The position numbers and the translations under genes are program-made. The notes under the pieces were generated by a model. The model did not search any database and had not been told where the DNA came from. It saw nothing but the letters and a program-made list of their open reading frames with translations. From Melieria omissa (lineage: Eukaryota; Arthropoda; Insecta; Diptera; Ulidiidae), in the NCBI GenBank assembly GCA_963971225.1, contig OZ020267.1, positions 8,831,574 through 8,895,573 on the forward strand: 64,000 nucleotides of DNA. Reading direction: 5' to 3'. The stretch's first letter is position 1, and each line of letters begins with the position of its first letter. This document shows positions 36,376 through 48,100 of this stretch, in pieces.

Positions 36376-37550
36376 TCGTAGACTTGAAAATTTGCTTATA
36401 TAAATGTTTGAAATGTGTAAGATATGCGAAATATTGTAAAATTTAAGCTTTTAAAGATTTTAAAAAGGCTGAGTGTATACTATTGAACAAAAGTGTTTAA
36501 ATTTTAGTGAATTTGGGGGATTTTTTAAATTGTTGTGTTTGTCTTTTTAGAAAAACTGTAATACGTTTTTCTTCCACAGGAGTCACTGAGACGAAAAAGA
36601 TACGGCTCGTCGGTGCCCAGCAAAATGGATGAAGCTGAAAAGTTGTAGGAGAGTTGGACAAACTAAACCTGTAAATGTGTAGGCTGAAACATTTGTTGAA
36701 ACATCTTGAGCACTTCGCCATCGTTGCAAATAAAACCACAGCATAGTTTCTCTTCTGTTATTAGTTACATTTATTTTTGCAGTTACTTTTTTCATTTCTA
36801 TTTTTCACAAATGTTTTATGTTTGTTGTATGTATGTGTGTGTGTTTATGTGTGTATGTGTGAGTTTGTATGCATTTCTATATATATAGTATTGTTGTTGT
36901 GATTTTATCAGCTGGTTTGCAGTTTCATTCGCTACTGGCTCACGTAATGACGAGTGCCGACGTCTGATTCCGATTTGAATGGAATATTGAATTTTATTTT
37001 GTGATTTTTGTATGCATGTATGTATTACATATTCAGCGTCAGCATAATCACCTCATTGTCTTCAACATCAGCGTCAACAGTTACACTGAATAGTTTTAAC
37101 TGTTTTTTGTTGATTTGACTTAATTTTTGGTTTCGTTTTCAGCTCTTTTACTGCACTTTTGCCTTGTTACTATTGTATTCCGTTTGAGTTTCATGTTTTG
37201 TTGAGTTCTTGCAACAATAACAAAAAGTTAACCTCCATTAGCCACAGGTGAGAATGGCGCTTGAATGAAACGGTGAAGAGTTGGATGCGAGGTTAGGGGA
37301 GATGAAAGAGGAGAAGGAGTAAAAGTAGGAGTGTGTGTGCTATTTTGTACATTTCATCATACTTGAGTTTGGAGTATGAGCGTGGATGAAAATCAGTGTA
37401 TCAAGTATTTGGTTTTGTTGTTGTTCGTGTATTTGTATGTATTGCAGCATGGTGGCTTGAAGTGAATGGTATGATTTTTCCTAGGCCGAAGCACCTTCGC
37501 TCGCGCGACCGTTTCTAACGGTAGTGGAATTATAATTTGTAGTTGTTGTA
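36376..37550. other. Spacer with TG-rich runs
   Basis: Contains the 3' UTR of the MADF/coiled-coil gene and several short GT/TG-rich microsatellite runs (for example 36827-36870). No gene was recognised. Confidence 0.4.
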
Positions 37551-38692
37551 CTAGTTTGCTGATGCTGTGGTGCTTGACGCTCGAACGTGAGCGAGCGTTT
37601 TAGGGAACTTTGGCGTGTGTTTTTCACCTTGGTTGACATGTCGTCGCCTGAGAAAACGATTATCGTATGTGCTATTAACTTCAATGGAACATACGACATT
37701 CGTTTTCTGGGGCGACGATGTGTCTTCGTTTGAGTGCGACTTGGCTGGAGCTTTGTTAGCAGTGCGCCGCCTGGGCTTCTTGTACTTGTCGTCAGTGTGC
37801 GGTTGTTGGGGGGCGGGATTTTGAGGGAACTGCGTGTTGGTGTAATGAGCGCTGCCTTTTTGTCTTCGGAATTTCATTGTTTTGTTTTTGGAATTTTCAA
37901 AACCTGGAGTGCTTCCGGCGGAATTCAGAAAATCTCTCATTTGAATTGTGGCATGGGTGTGTATGAGTGCGTGTGTGTGTGTGGCAGCGAAAAGTACGTT
38001 GCTCTACGGCTATTTGAAAGTTTTAGCTGAATGCATGAATGGTTTTGTTGTTGTTGTTAAGGGATCGTCAGCTCATTGTTGCAGCTTAACGTTTTGACAA
38101 TTTGTAACTGCAAGCAATGTTCATGTGATTGCTGCTTAGTTTAGTTTGGTTAGGTTTAGTTTTGTTGTTGTAGTTGTAGTTGTTTTGTTCATTGTGAGTT
38201 TGTGTTGCTCCGTGGTGGTTGTTTTTTTGTTTTTATTTCACATATTTTCATTTTTTGTGGTTTTTGCATTATAATTTTATCTCTTAAAAATTAAACACTA
38301 CATCAATTACTAATGTTTAGTTTACTTTTAGTTGTTCATTTTGGTATTTATGTTTTGGATTTCTTTAAATATTTGCATATTTTGTAGGTTTTTTTTGTAT
38401 AATTTGGTTTCATTTGTTTGTTTGTTGTAAGCTTATGCTAGAGTTTCATTTCATTTCACTTTGGTTTTGTTTTGTGTGTGTTTTATTAATTTTCATCAAG
38501 TTAAAAATAAGAAATAAAATATTGTGTTTACTTCTTCATTATCATTTCCTTGATTCATAGTTTGTACGATTTTTTTTTGTTTGAAAATCACCTACCAGCT
38601 GCAGATTTTATGTGAATGCAGTCAATCGAGGGGGGCTGGAGGTGCGACACATTTGGCGTCCCGATGGCTGTGTCATCTGCGGTTGGACGCGG
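37551..38692 (-). CDS. Two candidate minus-strand exons, possible third DGK tail or unknown gene
   Basis: A 97-nt candidate exon (38692-38596, reading PRPTADDTAIGTPNVSHLQP...) has CAG before it and G|GTAGGT after it. It joins in phase to an open block 37903-37551 (FENSKNKTMKFRRQKGSAH..., basic, Gln/Pro/Lys-rich), giving 149 residues. The first exon starts in phase 0, the same phase in which the DGK accessory-domain exon at 50126-50019 ends, so it could be another DGK tail. A second frame also stays open at 37660-37481 (QSSLKRSLTFERQAP), so the true end is unclear. I do not recognise the protein. Confidence 0.35.
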
Positions 38693-41600
38693 CTGCCGAC
38701 ATCGCGACAATATTATTACAAGTATAAAGTTAGGTAGTGTGGTTTGGTTATTATGCGCAGCCGCGCGCCGAAATGGCACAGCCGTGGGCCTAACGCTCTA
38801 CGCGACTGTATTTCACCGCCATGGGGTTTCACGGAATCTGCTCGGGCCGATTATCCCACATTCACTGAGCCCCTAATCGCAGCTGGTCGAGGTGATTTTT
38901 TTTCTCTTCATGTTTCATGTATTTGTTGTTTCCATACATTTCAGTGCTGACAAGTTAGTTGTGCTATTGCTGTTGTTGTTGTTGTTGTTGCACATGCACT
39001 TGGACGAAAATACCGTCGTTTGAGTTCCGTGACGCTCATACAACGGCATTCGAATTCGCCGCGAACACTGAGTGTCGCCTTCAATGGATTTTCGTTTAAC
39101 ATTTTTGTCGTCTTAGTTAGAAATAAAAAAAATTAATAATTTTTGAAGCGTTTCAGTTTAAATTTTAGATTTTTGTTTGTTTTTCAAGTGTTTACCATTG
39201 AATAGTTTTGTTTTTGTTTTTGTTTTTTTCTTAGAGAGTGTCAACAAATGCAATTCGCCAGGCATGTCAGGCATGACAAGCGCCATGTATTTGTATATGG
39301 TATATGTATGTATGTGTGTGTATTTTTCTTGTTTTTCTTACTGTTCGTACTGGCCGCTGTTAGCTTTTGGCGGCGTGAGAATTGCATTCGCGCGCATTTT
39401 CTCACTTGGCGCTTTTCCGGCCTTTTTGAGGCTTATTTTTTCTCTTCTTCTTATTCGTTTTCTTTTGCAATTGTGCAAACATACAGTAGTGGAGAAAATT
39501 AATACCAATTGCACCATCAAACTATCACCTCGCGCTTACTGTACATACTCTACGCTAGGCACATAACCTCAATTCGGCTGCTTTACTCCTTTAACTTTAT
39601 GCCTTTGCTTGCAACTAATTAAAATTACTATGCTAGCATAATTTCTTACTTCGTAGTCTACGTCCCGTTCAGTGTTAAGAGCAGCAAAACTATGCAATTT
39701 TTAGGCGCTGCGCCAGTTGGGTAGCAATTTTCTCGCATCTACTGTATCACATACGGAGTTGAGCTGGGATTTCACTGCACAATGGCTGTGCACGCTCATT
39801 GGTACTGGTTGGTTGAATTTGGTGGTTCAATGTGTTGGTCACATTTGGTCGGGGAGCGGGAGACAATTATTCGGGAACTGCTGCAATTGAAACTAACCGG
39901 AAACAATGTCACACTGAGTTGCGTTTAGTATACTTTCGGGCGCATTTCAATTGCAGCAATTCCCGAGCTGAATGCGTTCGAAATATAGCAGACAGTGTCA
40001 ATGTCAGTGAGGAGTGTGGTTTGTTGAGGATTTATTTGATCTTTTTCGGAATGATATTGGCTGCTGGCAAATCCATTGCGCGTTTCAATAGCTAAGTATG
40101 TGAAAAAAATTGTTTTTATATATGTGGCGCAGACATTAAGTAATTGTCTGGCCATGCAGCACACTATCTGCATGAGAACTCACTTTAAATGGCTCAAAGC
40201 TCAACTTTTTCTGCCGCTATAAATGTAAAATTTTCCCCAAATACGCATAGAAAATAATTACAATTTCATTGTCTCCCTGCTGGTAGTGTTAGGTGGAATT
40301 GTCGTTCGAGCTGGAGAGCGCCACATGCGGCCAGTCTTCAGCGCCGATACAAACACACCTAAGGCGGCTGGTCCGCGCTAAGTCTGTCCATTTCGCGCTG
40401 AAAATGTTGTGCTACATAAATGTGGCGCTCGTTGCTCCATGCCTCAAGCGTTCATGTGCGTCCAGTACGTTGAGGCATTGTTATCTTCTCTTTGCTACAT
40501 ATCCTATGTACATACAACATTGTCCTGCTCAGTTTAGGGTCAGTTCAGGTCTTGACGGTTATGCTTATTGATTTAACAATTTGTCGTAATATTTTATATT
40601 CTTAGTTATTTACGCATATTTATTTATACATACATCATACGCTTAGCGCTACTGGTTCAAACCCCGTTTTTCGCAGATGTAGTTCGGCTTTGCTTCTGCT
40701 GCTGCTTGGCATAATTTAGCTATAGTAAACTATTTTAAATTTCTTTTGCTAATTTTTCGTGATTTTGTGTTGCTTTAGTTTTAGTTTTTGTAGTGTACAA
40801 GTACTTTGGTTTGGTTGCTAGGATAACATTTGTCGCTCTTAAGAGTTTTTGGTTTTTAGCTTTTAGCATTCGGATTGTTTGCCAATTTTAGTTGTTTGTT
40901 TACTTTTGACTACTGCACATTTTTCGATTGTTTGTGTTAACAGTTCAAATACATACAACATTTTAACAGTTTTCATTTTTCAGTTTTGTAGTAATCATAT
41001 TTTCAGCTTAAGTATGCTTAATGCTTGCTTGCGTATGCTTACAGTATGGTATGTGGTTGCATAGATTGTTCGACATTATTGCGATTGTGACAATTCGTTA
41101 TATGCACTTTCTCTACCTACACTTGCTCTTCTTCATCTTCTTTTAGTGCTACAGTTTTTAACTAATCTTCGATTGATGTGATTCTTTGTCTAATTACTGA
41201 CGCATTACTACATAGTTTCTTAGTTTGTTGACAGGCTATGCTATGTGTGTGAGTTGCGCGTGTTCTATTTCTGTTTCTGTCGCATTGGTGCAAGCAGCGT
41301 TGAAGAGGATGAAGAAAAGTGCTCAGAGAAAGCGATAGAGAGCTGTTTGTATTTAACGTACTAATCATATATAGTGGGAAGGTCGTTGTAAATTCATTTG
41401 TGCGGTGGATTCCGGTGTCAAAGTGGTCGATCAATGGTGCTGGCGTGTCGCTAGTCTGTTGTGGGCGCGTCTAGTTTCTAGGCCAATGGCGGCAATATTC
41501 GACCACATTCTGCTACAATTCTCACATTCACTTCCTACTGTGTTTTCTATCTACTTACTATATCGTCGCAATGTTGACGCCATTAAGCTTGCACCACGCG

Positions 41601-41992
41601 CAGCGCAACACTATTGCATCGTATTGGAACGGATTTCTGACCTGTCATGGGCCGATTTGACGGCTTACCAAGTAAGTAAGTAAGTAATTCAGAGAGTTTT
41701 TGATTCAACATTTAATTTTGCATGACTTTTGGATCGGCTGTCGGTGGCCGCAGCTCGCAACAGTATCGTCAACAAATTTCTATTAACTGCACTTGGTGGA
41801 ATGTACAAAATGTTGCGGGCGGCCAACGAAAGCAGTGGCATTGGAAGGGGGTAAAACGTTCAACAGAAACTGACTAGTCAACTAACATATTGGCTTGGGT
41901 GTGAGTACAAAATTGTGGGTTGGCTGATTGGGTGGGTGTGTGGTCGGTTGGCAATAATTAGCACGTTAAATCAAACGCTCGCTGTACCATAT
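38693..41992. other. Long non-coding stretch
   Basis: AT-rich sequence with many short microsatellites (GTT, GTGTAT, TTTTG). A GC-richer patch at 38740-38890 has no recognisable frame. If the candidate exons downstream belong to the DGK locus, this is intron. Confidence 0.4.
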
Positions 41993-42163
41993 TCAGAAGT
42001 CGGTGTTGTTGGACGCATTGTCGGGGTCGGTGTCGCCGGCGTCCACTGCGGCCGCTGGTGGCAGCGCCAGCGATAGTTGTGGCGTCGGTGTGCCGGCAAT
42101 CGCCATGGTCGGCTCGGTGTTGCGTCGCTTCATTTTGCCTTTGTTCTTTTTCAGCATCGTGGC
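41993..42163 (-). CDS. Alternative last exon B of the DGK theta gene
   Basis: A 171-nt block, 56 codons plus stop, in phase 0 after TAG. It begins [20 protein letters not shown], nearly the same start as exon A ([17 protein letters not shown]). It then runs into a Pro/Ala/Asp/Asn-rich end finishing NNTDF. The acceptor has a poor pyrimidine tract, which is why I rank it below exon A. The parallel start suggests an exon duplication used for alternative tails. Confidence 0.7.
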   Translation of the reverse strand, partial: ATMLKKNKGKMKRRNTEPTMAIAGTPTPQLSLALPPAAAVDAGDTDPDNASNNTDF

Positions 42164-45100
42164 CTATTTCGATTTTCGATTTTCGAATTGCCGGTTTGTA
42201 ATTTCGACATCGATTTACAATACGTTTCGACGCATTGGTGTACGTCAGTTGGAAACATTGTTGGGTTTTTGGAACGTTTTTGTTAATTAGGTTTTTAAGT
42301 TTTTTTTTATTTGGATAGTTTTCGAGGTTTCCGTCCGGTACAAATTTGTGTTGCGTTACGTTGAATTCATTGGTTCATTGATGAATTGGGTAAGAACGGG
42401 AGTGGTGATTGTTGATTGTTGTTTGGTGTTGGGTGTTGTTGGGTGTGTTGGTTTGTTGGTTGGTTGGTTGGTTGTTTGAAATGGCAATGGTGTGTGGGTT
42501 TCAGTAGTTGTGGTTTTATCGGTGTAGATTTTATGTAAACATTTCCAAAGAGCATCAAACAGAGAAAGAGTGAAAGATACAAACAAAGAAATAAAGAAAA
42601 AACAATGATTATATATATTTCTTTTGTTGTTGCTGTTGTACAGCTCAATTGAAAAAGTTGTAAAGTTAAAGAATTTTTTTTGTTTGGTAATTTGTTTGTG
42701 GTTTGTTTTGGTTTTTGTTATATTTCAATAAAATTCGGGTTGCGTATAAAAAGTGCACAACATTCGCCATAAAAAGATATAAAATAAATGAATTAAAATA
42801 TAAACCAAATAAAAATTTTTGTTTATAAATAATTATAAGAAATATTTAAAAAATATTTAAAAAATATTAAAAAACCAAATACTTAGAAACGACACCTCAA
42901 GTGGTGTTGACTTTAAAATTCAATGCAGATTGAAATTGAAATTTAATGCATTTTAGGTAATTTTCGCAAATATACAAAATGCAATTAATTTTTTGTTTTA
43001 AATCTTTTCTTCTTAAGTTAATGCAAAGAATTGTGGAAAAAAAGGATAACGAATGCGCCAAAAAATACTCGAGCGTTAGAGAATGAAAGCCAAAACGTGT
43101 ATAAGTGAGAGAGTGGATGTGTGAGAGAGAGAGACAAATGCACAAACAAAATACACGCGCAACAGGGAAAGAAAAATTGCTCTAAAAACTTTAATTGAAT
43201 TCGTTTTGTTTGATGGTTTGGCAAGCGATGCGCTAAATGCGACAGCAGAATTGGAATTGGTTGCAGTTGTGGCGAAAGTGAAAATAACAGCAAAACAAAA
43301 TAAAAAAAGAAATTAATTAAAAATGTGCCCCTTTAAAACTGTTGATTTGACTACACATTTGTTGTGCTTTTGATGAGGCTTTGAAAATATAAAATCGCTT
43401 AAAGATAGTTGAGCTGAAAGCTCGGTGCAGGAATTTAACAATTCGATTGGAAACTGGATGTGATGCTGGCAAGCGACAACCGACTCGATTCGATTTGATT
43501 TGATGTTATTTAATTGAAAATGATTGAACTTGTTTGATTTCAACAATCGAAATGGTTTTGGTTTTGTTCGAATCAATTTAAATCAATTTGATTTAATGTG
43601 ATTTAAATTGGTTTAATTTAATTCAACAGTTCAGTTCAATTCAAATCAATTCAATTCAATTCAATTCCAATGAAAGTCAAATCAATTCAAATTAAATTCA
43701 ATTCAAATGAAATTCAAATCAATTCAATTCAATTCAAATTCAATTCAATTCAATTCTATTCACTTAAATTCAATTCAATTCAATTCAAATTCGATTCGAT
43801 TCAATTCAATTCAATTCAATTCAATTCAATTCAATTCAATTCAATTCAAATTAAATTCAAATCAATTCAATTCTATTCACTTCACTTCAATTCAATTCAA
43901 TTCAATTCAATTCAATTCAATTCAATTCAATTCAATTCAATTCAATTCAATTCAATTCAAATTAAATTCAAATCAATTCAATTCTATTCACTTCAATTCA
44001 ATTCAATTCAATTCAATTCAATTCAATTCAATTCAATTCAATTCAATTCAATTCAATTCAATTCAATTCAATTCAATTCAATTCAATTCAATTCAATTCA
44101 AATTTAAATTCAATTCAAATTCAAATTCAATTCAATTCAATTCAATTCAATTCAATTCAATTCAATTCAATTCAATTCAATTCAATTCAATTCAATTCAA
44201 TTCAATTCAATTCAATTCAATTCAATTCAATTTAATTAATTCAATTCAATTCAATTCAATTCAATTCAATTCAATTCAATTCAATTCAAATTCAATTCAA
44301 TTCAATTCAATTCAATTCAGTTCAATTCAAATTCAATTTAATTTAATTCAATGCAATTAAATTTAAATTCTGTTTAAATTCAATTCAATTTAAATTCAAT
44401 TCAATTCAATTCAATTTAGATTCAATTTAAATTCAATTCAATTCAATTCAATTCAATTCAGCTAGATTCAAATCAATTTGCTTTCATTTGGTTCAATTTA
44501 ATTGAATTTCAATTTAATTTAAATTTAAACTTAATACAATTCAACTAGATTCGATACAATTTGCTTTGATTTGACTTGAATCGATTAAATTTATTTAAAT
44601 CAATTCGTTTCAAATCCAAGCTATTCACTTTGTTTCTTTTCAATTTGTATTTGTTTGGAAGAAATATGTGTTAATGCTCCTTTAAAAGTTGTCAAATAGT
44701 AATTCACGGCAGTTTGAATATTGAAAATTGTGTTGATTCGAGTCGGATTGTTTTATTTTATTTTACACTCTAAATTGATTACTGTTCAATTAACTATATC
44801 AATGTCTATGTCAATGCAAAATGTTAAACCATCCGAACCATATGGAAGAATTGCGATCTTGGACTAATTTTAAATAAGGAAATATAATTGAAATCTACTC
44901 ATAACTTGATGGTTGTTTTATGATCAGCTTCCCATAGACTATAGCTATGTTATAGCTAAGTTGTCAATCGAATTATTACATTTCATTGCAGCGTTTTAAG
45001 CATAATGAAGCGATTCGGATATGTATTTGCGATCTTGTGTGTGTTTGCATGTGTATGTTTCAGTGAAAATTTGAGGCTATATCTCAATGATCTGTAGCTA

Positions 45101-48100
45101 ATTATGCTATAAGTCTAGGCGTAAAAGCAAATATCGAATATATGTATTAAGAAATAATACTTGATGCATTAACTGGCAAAATAAATGTGAAAATTGTAGC
45201 ATAGAGGGTCTGCAGGTCTGCTGGTGTGTGGGCGTGTTGACTGTTAAGTTTAAAGACATTGAGCCCAAGAAGTCAAATTTGGCATACGATCAATTCGCTC
45301 TCGGCTCAAACGCTGCCAAATATGCGTCAAGTACCTGACGTCAAGTACCTAAGACAATGCGCTGTAGTTGGTTATTCTTACGTCTTGACGCGGTTTCTGT
45401 TTGTGTCCTGGGCTCAATTCTGTGTAACCGATTGCTTGTACCTTTATTTGTGTTGGCAGGTTTACTCTACAAATATGGGCAGATAAAAAAAATCGAAAAG
45501 TATTTCCGTTCAGAATCAGCGTTAATTGTTTGTTGTCTGTCTATAATAATTTGAAATTCAGACCTACATGTAATTGCAAAATATTCAAATATCTCCTCAC
45601 AGTTGCACATCACTGAGCACTGAGCTCGGTTCCGATGTTGGATGTTGTCATATGTCATAATTAAAAATTGTTCAGTTAGTTTCTGTGTCTGTGTGCCTTT
45701 CTATCGACTTTGAATGTTTTGTTGTGAGTTGGCAACTTTTCAATATTTTGGTATACAGGCTTTGGGGTTTGTATGTGTTGGTGTTTTCGGTGTCGTTTCA
45801 ACATTACTGGACATGTTGCTTGCTTATTTCAGTTCGGTTTTTTGTTTTCGTTTTACATTTCAATGCAATATTGCATGCTACTCGTGTGTTTGTGTGTGTG
45901 CTGCATGTTCAGTGTGGTTACATTAATATTTTCGGTTAACAATTGTTGAACAAATCGTGTCTGTATATAGTTTGTGGGCATGTCCTTCCGTAGGTGAGTA
46001 CCACTACCCAACTATTCTTAGTGGTTGGCTTATTGTTGATCGATAGATATTTATATCTGTTGTTGTTGTTGTTGTGTTTGGGGGTTAGTTCAATTGTTTG
46101 TTCGTACGTGCAAAATAATTAGAGAAAACATGAAAATAAAAAACTTGGACCGGACGGACGTGTTCTCTATGTGCCGATCGGCTCGCGGTCGCGATCGCCG
46201 TTTTCCGGTGCCTGCGCCTGTCCGCTGCTCGCTATGCTGACCGTGCTGCCGCCGCCGGTGCCGCCCTGTATGGCTGCCGCCGATGCTGTCGCCGATGCCG
46301 ATAAGCTCATTACAGCCGGCGAAATGTGCGGCTCTGTGAGGCGGCGCTTGCTTTTGGTTTTCTTCAGCATTGTGGCCTGCATGGAAAGCGTTGTGGGAAT
46401 GCAATGGGCGTGTCGTTTTTCTTTTAACTTATCAAAGTGAAAATTTGCTTATACTGTCCAAAGTGCCAAAACAAGCTGTTTAACTTTTTTCTCAACGTTT
46501 AATTTTATAAATCTGTTTGGTTTTTTTTGTTGCAAACACTTAACATTTATTGAAAGATTGACCAACGAAAAACAAAAAAACGACGCTTGTATTCTTACAA
46601 AGGAAAATCAATCAAGAGTGGACAGTGTGTTTCTTATAAAAATCATTTCTGTGGAAATGCGATTCTTGCTAAAGTTCACTTTGCAGCTTTATTGCACACA
46701 CACATAAACAATATTTTACAAATAAAATTGCGTGAGCGAGACAAACAGAAAAACGCTGAAACTCTTGGCGGTAGAAATTGGAGGTTGGAGGCGGCGGAAT
46801 GGGGAGTGGACATTTTCAGCGGGGTACATATTGGGAGCTGGTTGGTGGCAGAGGGAGGGGAGGGGGTGTGGGTTGGGAACAATATCAAAAATATAAACTA
46901 GGTTGTGCACTATGAAACACAATAGTAACATAAGTACAAATACACGAATACCATAACAAAAATGCCACATTAGTATCAGTATTGTTGCATATTTTTGGGG
47001 ACAAAAACTTGTGTTCGTTGTATGCATACACATCGTTAACTAGACGCATTCGAATGTCTGGCAAGTTGTGTTTTGGATGCCATGGTTCAACTATTTCTCA
47101 TCTGCTGAGATTGTTTGTTGCCTCATAGCGATCAAGCTTCAAAAACCCATTTGGAGCTCCTGGACCGGCTGCAAAACTGTGCGATCAAGCTTATAGGGGA
47201 TAGTAGGGCATCCAGCTCTATTGTCTCCTTAGAACATTGTCGAAACGTGGCATGTGCGGTGTTATTTTACCGATACTTTTTCGGTAATTGCTCAGTGGAG
47301 ATGAGCAGCGCCGCCATTTAAGGGTGTCTTTAGATAGATCGACCAAAAATAAGTCGAAAATGATGAATACAATTTTTCGATATCTCGCTTCGTTTTCGAG
47401 ATATCGAGGTTCAAAGTTTAAAATTTCGCTCAAAGTTTAAAATTCGCGCTTTTTTCGCAATCCCAGAGGTGCATACAGTTTTCCCGAAAGCCATAGTTTT
47501 CTTGGCAATAAGTTTTTCGAAGCGAGATATCGAAAAATTGTATTCCTCATTTTCGATTTATTTTCGATCAATCTATCTAAAAATATCATCAAATGGCGGC
47601 GCCACGGAAACCGTAGTATCCCCACCCGGGCGACCCGTTTGAATACTGGCGCCCATGCATTCCACATTGAAACGATGTTCCAGCGCACTAGCGCGGTTGT
47701 GGAATGGTCTCCCTGCGTATATTTTCCCCAGCACTTATGATCTCGATGGGTACAAGTCAAGAGTCCATAACCACTTCTCTCAAAACCCTATCTCCTAACA
47801 TTTGTATCCTTCCTGAACAAACGCAATGCCTCGCATTAATAGGGTTCATCCCCTGTGCGTTTGTTCGAGTCAAAACAAAACAGAACGTTTTAAAAAGCTT
47901 TGCAGAACTGTGGAAATTTTTGGTTGAATGCAGAGAGATTGGTTGTGAGATTGAGAAAACGGTCCTTCGGAGTAGATGACTGAAAAAACTCAAATTATAA
48001 ACTTCAAATCAGTATCAATGCGTACTTAAAGATCAAGACAGATTTGAAAAGAGTCACAGATTCCAAACACGAGTAGGTCCACTTTCAAAACAATACCCAC

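Noticed and set aside
41405..41683. Plus-strand frame of 92 codons
   Set aside because: No similarity and no splice context. Likely chance in a GC-richer patch.
43670..44360. Long open frames coding for NSIQF repeats
   Set aside because: A 5-bp repeat without stops opens several frames at once. There is no other coding sign.
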